Part shown: one piece after another, positions 7,088 to 15,777 of the stretch
How positions within the stretch are numbered: position 1 is the first letter of the stretch
Layout of the letters: the number at the start of each line of letters is the position of its first letter
Notes under the pieces: model-generated
The model's input: only the letters and a program-made list of their open reading frames with translations
The model's database searches: none
Told to the model about the DNA's origin: nothing
Assembly (NCBI GenBank): GCA_035293965.1
Contig: DATGLW010000109.1
Coordinates: 1-36,701, forward strand
Source of the DNA: DATGLW01 sp035293965
Lineage (GTDB): Bacteria > Actinomycetota > Acidimicrobiia > Acidimicrobiales > RAAP-2
DNA length: 36,701 bases
Direction of reading: 5' to 3'
Position numbers and translations under genes: made by a program

Positions 7088-7723
7088 ATGCTCGACCTGG
7101 CCATCCTCGGTCTCCTCGAGGAGCGGGACCTCCATGGCTACGAGATCCGCAAGCAACTACGCGAGCATCTCGGCTTGCTCGCCAACGTGTCGTTCGGCTC
7201 GCTCTATCCCGCGCTCAGCCGCCTCGTGGAAGCGGGTGCGGTCGAGATCGCGGGCGACCCGGCAGAGGAACGCCCACCCCGTACGCCGCCGACCGGCTCC
7301 CTCAGCGGCGAGCTCGCCGTGTTCCGGACCCGCCGCCACACCAGCCCACGGAGCCGCCGGTCGCGCAAGGTCTACCGGATCACCGACGAGGGGCGCCGCA
7401 CCTTCGCCCGGCTCCTCGCCGGCGGCAGCCCCGCCGATGACGCCAGGAGCTTCGGCCTCCGCCTGGCCTTCGCGCGCCACCTCGGCCCCCAGGCGCGCCT
7501 CGCGCTCCTCGAGCGCCGGAGGGCAGCGCTCCTCCAGCGGCTGGGCGAGGTGCAGGCGGCGTCAGCCGGAACGCCGCTCGACGTCTACGCCCGCTCCGTG
7601 GTCGAGCACACCGTCGAGGGCGTCCACCAGGACATCCGCTGGCTCGACCGCCTGATCGACACGGAACGCCGGGGTGCCGCACTCACGGCAGAACCGGTGG
7701 CCCATGCCGCCGAGGACCGCTGA
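7088..7723 (+). CDS. PadR-family transcriptional regulator
   Basis: The product is 211 residues. The N-terminal winged helix reads MLDLAILGLLEERDLHGYEI, then VSFGSLYPALSRLVEAGAVE and, after an insertion, RKVYRITDEGRRTF. The C-terminal half is a helical dimerisation region. The insertion at about residues 60-92 is Pro/Arg/Ser-rich and falls in the wing, where close relatives have a short turn. The ATG at 7088 directly follows a -10 element, so longer upstream starts are unlikely. ino1 follows 60 nt downstream on the same strand. In Mycobacterium a similar PadR gene also neighbours ino1, so control of inositol synthesis is a reasonable but unproven role. Confidence 0.9.
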   Translation: MLDLAILGLLEERDLHGYEIRKQLREHLGLLANVSFGSLYPALSRLVEAGAVEIAGDPAEERPPRTPPTGSLSGELAVFRTRRHTSPRSRRSRKVYRITDEGRRTFARLLAGGSPADDARSFGLRLAFARHLGPQARLALLERRRAALLQRLGEVQAASAGTPLDVYARSVVEHTVEGVHQDIRWLDRLIDTERRGAALTAEPVAHAAEDR

Positions 7724-7783
7724 ACTGTTCCGAGCGCCCGCCACGCTCACGTCCGCCACGTTCCCGAGGAAGGAGACCAACCG

Positions 7784-8884
7784 ATGCGCACCGTCCGCGT
7801 AGCCATAGCAGGGGTCGGCAACTGCGCCAGCTCGCTCGTCCAGGGGCTCACCTACTACCACGACGCCGAGCCGGCCGACACCGTGCCCGGCCTCATGCAC
7901 GTCGTCCTCGGCGGCTACCACGTTCAAGACCTCGAGCCGGTCCTCGCCTTCGACGTCGACGCGGCCAAGGTGGGCACCGACCTCGGCAAGGCGATCTTCG
8001 CCGGCCACAACAACACCGTCCGCTTCGCAGAGGTGGGCGACCTCGGCGTGACCGTCCAGCGGGGCCCCACCCTCGACGGGCTGGGCCGCTACTACCGCGA
8101 CGCCGTGGAGGAGTCCCCTGCGCCCCCCGTCGACGTGGCCGAGGCCCTGCGTGCAGCGCGGGCCGACGTGCTGGTGGCCTACCTGCCCGTCGGCTCCGAG
8201 CAGGCGCAGCGGCACTACGCCGAAGCGTGCCTCGCCGCCAAGGTGGCCTTCGTGAACGCCATCCCCGTCTTCATCGCCTCGGACCCGGCCTGGGCCCGCC
8301 GGTTCCTCGAGGCCGGGGTGCCCATCATCGGCGACGACATCAAGAGCCAGGTGGGCTCCACCATCGTCCACCGGGTGCTGACCCGGCTCTTCGAGGACCG
8401 CGGGCTCGCCCTCGACCGCACGTACCAGCTGAACGTCGGCGGCAACATGGACTTCCGCAACATGCTCGAGCGCGACCGCCTCGAGTCGAAGAAGGTCTCG
8501 AAGACCCAGGCAGTCACCAGCCAGATCGAGCACACCGTGCTCCCCGCCGACGACGTGCACATCGGTCCTTCGGACCACGTGCCGTGGCTGCAGGACCGCA
8601 AGTGGGCCTACATCCGCATGGAAGGCCGGAACTTCGGCGACGTGCCGCTGCAGCTCGAGCTCAAGCTCGAGGTGTGGGACTCGCCCAACTCGGCTGGGGT
8701 CATCATCGACGCCGTCCGGTGCGCCAAGCTCGCCCTCGACCGCGGGATCGGCGGCCCGCTCCTCGGCCCGTCCGCCTACTTCATGAAGTCGCCGCCAGTC
8801 CAGTACCACGACGAAGAAGCCCGCCAGCTCGTGGAACGCTTCGCCGCCGGCGAGGACCCGACCGACCCCTGGCCTGCCGGCTGA
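7784..8884 (+). CDS. ino1: Inositol-3-phosphate synthase
   Basis: The product is 366 residues, close to the short actinobacterial form. The enzyme converts glucose 6-phosphate to inositol 3-phosphate with NAD, feeding phosphatidylinositol and mycothiol synthesis. The NAD-binding start is VRVAIAGVGNCASSLVQGL. Conserved blocks include LVAYLPVGSEQAQRHYAEA, IIGDDIKSQVGSTIVHRVL, QLNVGGNMDFRNMLERDRLE and SKKVSKTQAV, which carries active-site lysines. The ATG at 7784 follows a strong GAGGAAGGAGA binding site. It is 60 nt downstream of the PadR gene and probably cotranscribed with it. The convergent cca gene ends 38 nt later. Confidence 0.96.
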   Translation: MRTVRVAIAGVGNCASSLVQGLTYYHDAEPADTVPGLMHVVLGGYHVQDLEPVLAFDVDAAKVGTDLGKAIFAGHNNTVRFAEVGDLGVTVQRGPTLDGLGRYYRDAVEESPAPPVDVAEALRAARADVLVAYLPVGSEQAQRHYAEACLAAKVAFVNAIPVFIASDPAWARRFLEAGVPIIGDDIKSQVGSTIVHRVLTRLFEDRGLALDRTYQLNVGGNMDFRNMLERDRLESKKVSKTQAVTSQIEHTVLPADDVHIGPSDHVPWLQDRKWAYIRMEGRNFGDVPLQLELKLEVWDSPNSAGVIIDAVRCAKLALDRGIGGPLLGPSAYFMKSPPVQYHDEEARQLVERFAAGEDPTDPWPAG

Positions 8885-8922
8885 CGGCCCGGGCCCGCAC
8901 CTGGCCGCGCGGCGGCCCCGGC

Positions 8923-10332
8923 TCAGGATCCCGCTCGCCCGGCGCGTGCCCCCCACCACTCGTCGAGGCGGCGCCCCGCCTCTTCCTTGCCGAGCTCGCC
9001 TTCGTCCATGCGCAGGTCGAGCAGGAAGGACAGCGCCTCCCCCACCAGCGGGCCGGGCGGGATGCCCAGGCGAGCCATGACCTCGTTGCCGTCGAGCTCG
9101 GGTCGTAGCGCGTCGAGCGACTCCTTCTCGCGCAGCTCCGCGATCCGCCGGTCGAGCTCGTCCATCCGGCGGGCGAGCGCCCGCGCCTTGGCGGCGTTGC
9201 GCGTGGTGCAGTCGCTTCGCGTGAGCTCGTTGAGCCGGTCGAGCAGGGGGCCGGCGTCGCGCACGTAGCGCCGGACGGCCCTGTCCGTCCAGCCGAGTTG
9301 GTACGTGTGGAACCGCAGGTGGAGCTCGACCAGGCGAGCGACCGTGGCGATCTCGTCGCTCGGGTAGCGAAGGGCCTCCATGCGCGCCCTCGTCATGCGG
9401 GCGCCGACCACCTCATGGTGGTGGAACGTCGCCCCTCCGGGCCCGAAGGAGCGCGTCCGCGGCTTGCCCACGTCGTGGAACAGGGCCGCCAGGCGGAGCA
9501 GGCGGTCCGGCGAGGTCCGGTCCACCACCGCCAACGTGTGGGCGAGGACGTCCTTGTGCCGGTGGATGGGGTCCTGCTCGAGAGCCAGCGCAGGCAGCTC
9601 CGGCACGAACTGGTCGGCGAGCCCGGTCTCGACCACGAACCACAGCGCGACCGATGGGCGCTCGACCACCATCATCCGGTCCAGCTCGTCGCGGATCCGC
9701 TCCTTCGAGACGATCGCCAGCCTGCCGGCGCCCCGCCGGACGGCCTCGACCAGCTTCGGGTCCGGCTCGAGCCCGTAGCGGGCCATGAGGCGGGCTGCGC
9801 GCAGCATCCGCAGGGGGTCCTCGCCGAACGAGACGTCCGGGTCCAGGGGCGTCCGCAGCCGGCGCGCGGCGAGGTCGCCGATGCCGTCGAAGGGGTCGAG
9901 GAGCGCGGTGTCCGGCAGGCGGAGGGCCATGGCGTTCACGGTGAAGTCGCGCCTGGCCAGGTCGGCCTCGATGTCGTCGCCGAAGGTCACGACCGGCTTG
10001 CGCGACTCGGACTCGTACACCTCGGCCCGATGCGTCGTGATCTCGTAGCGATGCGGCCCGCGCTGGCAGCCGACGGTCCCGAAGCGCTTGCCCTGCGTCC
10101 ACACGGCGTCAGCCCATCCGGACACGATCGACTCGATCTCGTCGGGCCGGGCGTCTGTCGTGAGGTCGATGTCGCCCGCGATGTCGTCCGTGGCCGGCGC
10201 CTCTGGGCCCTGGAGGAGCGCGTCGCGGACCGACCCGCCGACGAGGTACAGGGTGTGCCCGGCGCGCGCGAAGCGCGCCGCCAGGTCGTCGGTCGCCTGG
10301 AGGACGGGCCGGAATCGCGCCGGGACGGTCAC
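8923..10332 (-). CDS. CCA tRNA nucleotidyltransferase / poly(A) polymerase family
   Basis: The product is 469 residues from a GTG at 10332 preceded by GGAGAGG. The head domain has the class II nucleotidyltransferase motif LVGGSVRDALL (31-40), the metal-binding DIDLTT (54-59) and RRDFTVNAMA (127-136). The FGEDPLRMLRAARLMARYG block follows. An HD domain is present with LFHDVGKP (284-291). In mycobacteria the equivalent gene (often called pcnA) lies just before the DUF6049-murJ cluster, as here. The likely role is adding CCA to tRNA 3' ends. CCA and poly(A) enzymes cannot be separated by eye. The gene is divergent from the DUF6049 gene, with 63 nt between. Confidence 0.9.
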   Translation of the reverse strand: MTVPARFRPVLQATDDLAARFARAGHTLYLVGGSVRDALLQGPEAPATDDIAGDIDLTTDARPDEIESIVSGWADAVWTQGKRFGTVGCQRGPHRYEITTHRAEVYESESRKPVVTFGDDIEADLARRDFTVNAMALRLPDTALLDPFDGIGDLAARRLRTPLDPDVSFGEDPLRMLRAARLMARYGLEPDPKLVEAVRRGAGRLAIVSKERIRDELDRMMVVERPSVALWFVVETGLADQFVPELPALALEQDPIHRHKDVLAHTLAVVDRTSPDRLLRLAALFHDVGKPRTRSFGPGGATFHHHEVVGARMTRARMEALRYPSDEIATVARLVELHLRFHTYQLGWTDRAVRRYVRDAGPLLDRLNELTRSDCTTRNAAKARALARRMDELDRRIAELREKESLDALRPELDGNEVMARLGIPPGPLVGEALSFLLDLRMDEGELGKEEAGRRLDEWWGARAGRAGS

Positions 10333-10383
10333 GGGCGGCACCTCTCCAAGGTAGTGCGCCACGGCTGCTCTGCCGGCAACGGT

Positions 10384-10395
10384 TAGCGTTGGCCG
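10384..10395 (+). promoter_or_regulatory. -10 element of a leaderless promoter for the DUF6049 gene
   Basis: TAGCGT at 10384-10389 fits TANNNT and ends six bases before the GTG at 10396. This is the spacing expected when transcription starts at the first base of the start codon. No ribosome-binding site precedes the GTG, consistent with leaderless translation. Confidence 0.5.
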
Positions 10396-12567
10396 GTGTC
10401 CATGGGGTGCGCTCGGTCGGCGCGGCCGTCCGTCCCCGCGCGAGCTGCCGTTCGGCTCTCGCTGCTGGCCGTCGTAGCCGGGGCAGTGGTGACGGCGCTC
10501 GGCATGCCTGCCGGGGCTGCGGGCGGGCCGGCGGCCGGGCCAGCACCTTCGGGCAACGGGCGCGGGACGTCCCTCGTGCTCGAGGCGCAGTCGCCGTGGG
10601 TCCTCGCGAGCCAGCCCCGGTTCGCCCTGCAGCTCCGGATCACGGGCCCCACACCGACAGCCGATCGCCTGTCCCTCGGCGTCTCCCTCTACCCGCGGTT
10701 GCTCACCCGGTCCGCCTTCGAGCAGACCCTGTCGAGCGCGCCCACCGGGAGCCCGCTCTCGCGCATCGCCCCCGTCACGGTCAGCGATCCCGGCGAGCCG
10801 CTCACGATCGGCATGACCGTCACGACCGGGGCCGCCGCCCAGGCGGCCACGCAGGCCGAGCCGGCCTCGGCGGTGCTCGACCTGCGCTGCGCCGGATCGG
10901 ACACCTGCGCCGGCGTGTACCCGCTGACGGTGTCGCTCCAGGACGACACGTCGGGCCAGGTCCTCGACCGGCTGACCACGTACCTGACCTACGCTGCGGC
11001 GCCGAGCACGTCGAAGCTGAGGTTCGCTCTGGTCGTGCCGGTGGGCTCGCCGGTCACGGTGCACCGCGACGCGAGGTCGCCGGCTGAGGCCCTCGGGGTG
11101 CCGACCCGCGGCGAGGCCGCCCGCCTCGCCGCGGTGGTGGCCGAGCTCCAGAGCACCCCGCAGGTGCCTGTGACGGTGCTCGCCGATCCCTACACGGTCC
11201 AGGGCCTGGCGGCGGCCGGCTCAGAGGGAGCGCGGGCAGTGGGCGGGCTGGCCCGCTTGAGCTCGCCGGGCAGCGCGGACGAGCTGCCACCCCAGCCCTA
11301 CGTGCCGATCGACCTCGGCGCGCTGGCTGCCGCCGGTCTGACGGGAGAGCCGGTCCACCAGATGCTGCGGGGCGCTGAGGCCCTGGCGAGGGCAGGCATC
11401 CGCACTCCGGAGCCCGTCTCGGCCCGCGGGCCGCTGGCCTGGAGCTCGGGCCCCACCGTCTGGGTCGCCACCGGCGGCGTCGGGCCTGGGCTGGCCGCGG
11501 GGCTCCGCCAGGTCGGCGCCAACCGAGTCGTCGTCCCCGACAGCGCGTTGGCTCCGAGCGCGTCCCGGCTCGGCATCACCCAGACCTTCGAGCTCCAGCT
11601 CGGTCGGAACGCGTCGGTCACCGCCGCGGCAGCCGACGGCTCCCTGGCCGCGCACTTCCTGGCTGCGGGCGCCGACCCGGTGCTCGCAGCCAACCAGCTG
11701 CTCGCCGACCTGGCCATGATCCAGTCGGAGCTGCCCAACGCCCGGCTCGCCAGGGGCGTGGTTGCCGTGCCGCCGGCCGGATGGCAAGCCGACGCGGAAT
11801 TCCTCTCGACCGTGCTGCACGGGCTCGTGAACGATCCCGACGTGCAACCGGTGACGCTGTCGGACTTCTTCGCCCAGGTGCCGGCGGGCGGTGCCGACGG
11901 CGAGCCGCTGTCCCGGCGGCCCGCTTCCTCGGCACAGGGTCCCGAGCTCTCCCGGGCCGCGGCCGCACAGCTCTCGGAGGCTCGCACCCGGCTCGACGGC
12001 TTCGACTACGCCGTCGTCGGCTCTCCCCCGGTGCTCGACCAGCTCTCGTCGCTGCTGCTGGCAGCCGAGTCCGATCGCCTCCGCAGCCCGTCACGACCGG
12101 CGGCCGTCGCCACCTTCGAGCGCCTGCTCGACGGCCAGCTCTCGCTCGTGCAACTGGCGACCGACCGGACGATCACCCTCACGGCCCGGACCGGCTCGAT
12201 ACCGGTGACCTTCCTCTCCTCGGCCCCCTATGGCGTTCGGGGCACGGTGTCGCTCAGCAGTGACAAGTTCCAGTTTCCCCACGGCTCGTCGCGCACCGGT
12301 TTCGTCATCGCCCGGCCGACCAACCCATTGCGGGTGGTCGTGGAGGCTCGGACCTCGGGCGACTTGCCGCTGCACGTCGTCCTGACGGCGCCGCGCGCCG
12401 ACCCGTCGGCCCCTCCCCTGGTCATCGCCCATGGCGTCATCACCGTCCGGGCCACGGCCACCTCCCTCGTCGGGGTGGTCCTGACCCTGCTCGCGGTGGC
12501 CGTGCTCGCCGGGTGGTGGGCACGCACGTGGCGGGTCCGCCGCCGTGCCAGGGTCCGCCGTGCCTGA
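10396..12567 (+). CDS. DUF6049 family exported membrane-anchored protein
   Basis: The product is 723 residues. An Arg-rich N-terminus and hydrophobic stretch (about 18-42) form a signal peptide. A large extracytoplasmic Ala/Ser/Thr/Pro-rich region has regularly spaced beta-rich segments, and a C-terminal membrane helix (VGVVLTLLAVAVLAGWWA) is followed by a basic cytoplasmic tail. The layout and position immediately before murJ match the DUF6049 family, whose mycobacterial member lies between the tRNA nucleotidyltransferase and MurJ genes. Function is unknown; a role in cell-wall assembly next to MurJ is a guess from context. An ATG at 10402 is an alternative start. The end overlaps murJ. Confidence 0.8.
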   Translation: MSMGCARSARPSVPARAAVRLSLLAVVAGAVVTALGMPAGAAGGPAAGPAPSGNGRGTSLVLEAQSPWVLASQPRFALQLRITGPTPTADRLSLGVSLYPRLLTRSAFEQTLSSAPTGSPLSRIAPVTVSDPGEPLTIGMTVTTGAAAQAATQAEPASAVLDLRCAGSDTCAGVYPLTVSLQDDTSGQVLDRLTTYLTYAAAPSTSKLRFALVVPVGSPVTVHRDARSPAEALGVPTRGEAARLAAVVAELQSTPQVPVTVLADPYTVQGLAAAGSEGARAVGGLARLSSPGSADELPPQPYVPIDLGALAAAGLTGEPVHQMLRGAEALARAGIRTPEPVSARGPLAWSSGPTVWVATGGVGPGLAAGLRQVGANRVVVPDSALAPSASRLGITQTFELQLGRNASVTAAAADGSLAAHFLAAGADPVLAANQLLADLAMIQSELPNARLARGVVAVPPAGWQADAEFLSTVLHGLVNDPDVQPVTLSDFFAQVPAGGADGEPLSRRPASSAQGPELSRAAAAQLSEARTRLDGFDYAVVGSPPVLDQLSSLLLAAESDRLRSPSRPAAVATFERLLDGQLSLVQLATDRTITLTARTGSIPVTFLSSAPYGVRGTVSLSSDKFQFPHGSSRTGFVIARPTNPLRVVVEARTSGDLPLHVVLTAPRADPSAPPLVIAHGVITVRATATSLVGVVLTLLAVAVLAGWWARTWRVRRRARVRRA

Positions 12568-14449
12568 CGCTCCCGACCGCGGCGCTCGGGGCACCGCCAC
12601 GCCGGGCCCCGAGCGGGGCTCGCGTCCCGGCGCCCCCGGCACCGGAGAGGGCCCCGCCACGCCGGTGAGGGCGCCGGTGCCCCCAGGCGATGGCGTGGCC
12701 GCCGTGACCAGCGCGACGAGGGGGGCCGTGGTCCACGGGACCGGGCTCCAGCGCGCCACGGCCGTCATGGCTGCGGGCACCGCGCTGTCGAGGCTGTCGG
12801 GCGTCCTGCGGGTGATGGCTCTCGCCTACGCACTCGGCGGCTACCGGCTGGCCGACGCCTACAACCTGGCCAACACCGTCCCGAACATGATCTACGACGT
12901 CGTCCTCGGCGGCGTGCTCTCGGCCACCTTCATCCCGGTCTTCGTCGACCGCCTGGCCACCCGTGCCGGACGCGAGGCATGGCGCGCGATCTCGGCGGTG
13001 GTGACGGCGTCGGTCGCCCTCCTGGCCGTGGCTTCGGTCGTGTTCTGGTTCGCCGCTCCGCTGCTGATCGACACCGTCACGGCGCTCAACCCCCAGCACG
13101 GCGGGACCGGCTCCCTCGCCGACCAGCGGGCGGTCGCCACCACCCTGCTGCGCTGGTTCATCCCCCAGGTGTTCTTCTACGGGCTGATCAGCCTCGCCAC
13201 CGCGCTCCTCAACACGCGCCGCCGCTTCGCCGCGCCCATGTGGGTACCGATCGCCAACAACCTCGTGTCCGTAGGTGTGCTGCTGTGGTTCCACCAGGTG
13301 ACGGGCGGCCACCCGTCGCTGGGCGCCGCACGGCTCGACGGCGCCCAGCTCGTGCTGCTCGGGCTCGGTACCACCATGGGCATCGTCGTCCAGGCGTTGC
13401 TGCTGGTACCGAGCCTGTGGCGGGCCGGCGCCATGCACCTGCGGTGGCACTGGGACCCAGGGCACGAGGCCGTCCGCACCGTGCTGCGCCTCGGCACCTG
13501 GACCTTCGGCTTCGTGGTCGCCAACCAGGTGGCCCTTTTCGTGGTCCTCACGCTGGCCGGCGGCGCCGGCGGCACGTCGCCGGTGTCGTCCTACACCTAT
13601 GCCTACACCTTCATGCAGATGCCCTACGCCGTGGTGGCCGTGTCGGTCATGAGCGCGGTGACCCCCGACCTGGCGGAGCAGTGGGCACTCGGGAACGTCC
13701 GGGCCTTCCGGCGACGCCTGGCCTCGGGCCTGCGGACGGTGCTCGCGGTGATCGTCCCGGCCGCTGCCGGCATGGTCCTCCTCGCGAAGCCGCTGGTGGG
13801 GCTCTTGCTCGGCCACGGTGCCTACACCGTGCAGGACGCCGACACGACCGGGGCCACCCTCGCCATGTTCTCCCTCGGGCTCCCGGGCTTCTGCACCTTC
13901 CTGTACGTGGTGCGGGTGCTGCAGGCGATGCAGCGGGTGCGGGTCGCCTTCTGGCTCTACCTCGTCGAGAACGGCGTCAACGTGGCCATGGCCGTGGCGC
14001 TCGTGCATCCCCTCGGCATACGAGGGCTGGCGCTGGCCCTGTCGGCTGCCTACAGCGTCGCGGCCCTCGGCGGCGTGGCCACCCTCCGCCGGTGGCTGGG
14101 CCCGCTCGCCAGCAGCCGATCGTGGGCTCCTCTCCGGCGCGGCCTGCTGGCCACGGCGGCCATGGCCGCCGTCGTGCTCGTCGTCGAGAACCTCTCCGGC
14201 GCCACGTCCGGCGTCGGCCTCTTCGTCCGCGTGGTGGCATCCGTTGCCGCCGGGATCGCCACGTACTGCGCAGTGGCGATCGGCCTCGCCGCCCGAGCGG
14301 GGCGCGCTCGGCACGGCAGGGGCCGCGGACCGGGTGGCCCACGCCCCGGCGCCGGCCCCAGGCCCGCTCCGGGGCCCGGCGGGCCCGGCACCGGTCGGCC
14401 CGGCGGGGATCTTCCTCGGCTGGTCGCGCGCCGGCCACCTTCGCGTTGA
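12560..14449 (+). CDS. murJ: Lipid II flippase MurJ
   Basis: MurJ moves lipid II across the inner membrane for peptidoglycan synthesis. The product is 629 residues from the GTG at 12560, which overlaps the upstream stop by 8 nt; a GTG at 12545 is possible. The N-terminal 60 residues are disordered and Pro/Gly-rich. The MVF-family core then begins, with ALSRLSGVLRVMALAYALG, ADAYNLANTVPNMIYDVVLG and GVLSATFIPVF, and continues through about 14 membrane helices. The C-terminal tail is Gly/Pro/Arg-rich (for example GPGGPRPGAGPRP). It lacks the pseudokinase and extracytoplasmic extension found in mycobacterial MurJ. Confidence 0.93.
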   Translation: MPDAPDRGARGTATPGPERGSRPGAPGTGEGPATPVRAPVPPGDGVAAVTSATRGAVVHGTGLQRATAVMAAGTALSRLSGVLRVMALAYALGGYRLADAYNLANTVPNMIYDVVLGGVLSATFIPVFVDRLATRAGREAWRAISAVVTASVALLAVASVVFWFAAPLLIDTVTALNPQHGGTGSLADQRAVATTLLRWFIPQVFFYGLISLATALLNTRRRFAAPMWVPIANNLVSVGVLLWFHQVTGGHPSLGAARLDGAQLVLLGLGTTMGIVVQALLLVPSLWRAGAMHLRWHWDPGHEAVRTVLRLGTWTFGFVVANQVALFVVLTLAGGAGGTSPVSSYTYAYTFMQMPYAVVAVSVMSAVTPDLAEQWALGNVRAFRRRLASGLRTVLAVIVPAAAGMVLLAKPLVGLLLGHGAYTVQDADTTGATLAMFSLGLPGFCTFLYVVRVLQAMQRVRVAFWLYLVENGVNVAMAVALVHPLGIRGLALALSAAYSVAALGGVATLRRWLGPLASSRSWAPLRRGLLATAAMAAVVLVVENLSGATSGVGLFVRVVASVAAGIATYCAVAIGLAARAGRARHGRGRGPGGPRPGAGPRPAPGPGGPGTGRPGGDLPRLVARRPPSR

Positions 14450-14465
14450 CGCCTTCGCGTTGACG
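14438..14465. repeat. 14-bp perfect tandem duplication at the murJ stop codon
   Basis: ccttcgcgttgacg occurs twice in a row (14438-14451 and 14452-14465). The first copy carries the murJ TGA. Each copy contains TTGACG, which resembles a -35 element, but I see no convincing -10 at the right spacing before degV. Confidence 0.85.
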
Positions 14466-14551
14466 ACCTCCTGCGTGGCAGACTCGGCGCCGGCGGCACT
14501 GGCCGCCGGGTCCCCAGCACGGCGCCGGGCGCCGGAGGGAAGGAGATCGCC

Positions 14552-15394
14552 ATGCCCCCGGTGGGGATCGTCACCGACAGCGCCTGCGACCTGACCGCAG
14601 CCCTCGCCGAGGAGGCCGGCGTGTCGGTTGTCCCCCTCACCATCCGCTTCGGCGAGGAGGAGCTGCTCGACCGTCGCGACCTGAGCCCGGCGGCCTTCTG
14701 GGCCCGCTGCAGGACGGCCACCGCGCTGCCCGAGACAGCCGCTCCCGCGCCCGGGAGCTTCCGCCAGGCCTACGACGAGGCAGCGGACCGAGGATGCGAG
14801 GGCGTGCTGTGCCTCACGATCTCCGCCGGCGTGTCGGCCACCTACCAGTCGGCGCGGGCCGCTGCCGACAGCTTCGACCGGGTGCCGGTCGAGGTGATCG
14901 ACACCCGGACCCTGACCATGGGCCAGGGCCTGCTCGTCCTCGCCGCTGCCGAGGCGGCGGCGGTCGGCGAGGAGCTGGCCCAGCTGGCCGCCCGGACGCG
15001 CGAAGCCATGGGCCGCACCCGGGTGTTCGGGGTGGTGGACACCCTCGACCACCTCCAGCGGGGGGGTCGGATCGGCGGCGCGAAGGCGCTGCTCGGCTCG
15101 CTGCTGTCCATCAAGCCCGTGGTGCAGGTGAAAGACGGCGTGGTCGCCGAGGAGTCCAAGCAGCGCACCCGGGCCCGCTCGCTCGACTACCTCGCGAGGA
15201 AGGTGCGCGCCGACGCGCCCCTCGAGCGCCTGGCCGTCGTCGACGGGGCGGCTCCCGACATCGGCGATTTCCTGGCTCGCCTGGAGGGCGTCGAGGTGGC
15301 CCACCCCCTGGTGGTCACCGACCTCGGACCGGTTGTCGGCACCCATGCCGGACCCGGCACGATCGGTGCCTGCTACCAGGTGGCGGTGCGGTGA
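14552..15394 (+). CDS. DegV family fatty-acid-binding protein
   Basis: The product is 280 residues starting MPPVGIVTDSACDLTAALAE, the typical DegV beginning. It has the SxGVSATYQSARAAA-type segment (about 92-107), VIDTRTLTMGQGLLVL and the second-domain motifs DTLDHLQRGGRIGGAKA and LLSIKPVVQVKDG. DegV (FakB-type) proteins bind a fatty acid and can present it to an acyl kinase. No kinase gene is nearby, so the partner is unknown. GGAAGGAG precedes the ATG at 14552. In mycobacteria this position between murJ and trxB holds other genes (sigM), so the insertion of degV is lineage-specific. Confidence 0.93.
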   Translation: MPPVGIVTDSACDLTAALAEEAGVSVVPLTIRFGEEELLDRRDLSPAAFWARCRTATALPETAAPAPGSFRQAYDEAADRGCEGVLCLTISAGVSATYQSARAAADSFDRVPVEVIDTRTLTMGQGLLVLAAAEAAAVGEELAQLAARTREAMGRTRVFGVVDTLDHLQRGGRIGGAKALLGSLLSIKPVVQVKDGVVAEESKQRTRARSLDYLARKVRADAPLERLAVVDGAAPDIGDFLARLEGVEVAHPLVVTDLGPVVGTHAGPGTIGACYQVAVR

Positions 15395-15405
15395 GCACGG
15401 CAGGG

Positions 15406-15418
15406 TAACCTGCCTGCG
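15406..15418 (+). promoter_or_regulatory. -10 element of a leaderless promoter
   Basis: TAACCT at 15406-15411 fits TANNNT and ends seven bases before the ATG at 15419. No ribosome-binding site is present between them, so the small membrane protein gene and trxB behind it may start from a leaderless transcript. Confidence 0.5.
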
Positions 15419-15772
15419 ATGAGCGATCGGATGCGAACGGTGCCGCGCGCGGGGGAAGCGGACCCAGCGATCAGCGCCGAATGGGCCGCCAAGGCGGTCG
15501 ATGCCGTCGACCTCGCGGTGAGCACCGTCACGGACAAGGCGGTCCGCCCCGTGTTGCTGGCCGCTCGCGCCGTCGTCTTCGGGGTCATCGTGGCCACCAT
15601 GGCCACCGCCGGCGTGGTGCTCGGCTCGATCGGCCTGGTGCGGCTCCTCGTCGTGTACGCGTTCGGTCCCCGAGTATGGGCTGCCTACCTCCTGCTCGGC
15701 TCGCTGCTCACCGCGACGGGGCTGGTGCTGTGGTGGCAGCGGGCGGCACGGCCGGCCGCGGGCGCCGATTGA
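15419..15772 (+). CDS. Small two-helix membrane protein
   Basis: The product is 117 residues. The first 40 are soluble and mildly acidic (ISAEWAAKAVDAVDLAVSTV). Two membrane helices follow, about residues 47-75 (LLAARAVVFGVIVATMATAG...) and 84-106 (VWAAYLLLGSLLTATGLVLW), with a short loop and a basic end. The size and hairpin topology resemble small phage-holin-like or YtxH/DUF-type actinobacterial membrane proteins, but I do not recognise a family. It ends 5 nt before trxB, so the two are probably cotranscribed. A role beside thioredoxin reductase is unknown. Confidence 0.8.
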   Translation: MSDRMRTVPRAGEADPAISAEWAAKAVDAVDLAVSTVTDKAVRPVLLAARAVVFGVIVATMATAGVVLGSIGLVRLLVVYAFGPRVWAAYLLLGSLLTATGLVLWWQRAARPAAGAD

Positions 15773-15777
15773 TCGCG

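Noticed and set aside
14446..14484. Strong promoter for degV from the duplicated TTGACG
   Set aside because: No -10 element at 16-18 nt from either copy; the best candidate gives a 13-nt spacer.
12440..15346. A 968-codon minus-strand frame opposite murJ and degV
   Set aside because: It is antisense to two clearly conserved genes; the His/Gly/Arg-rich composition reflects codon bias of the real strand.
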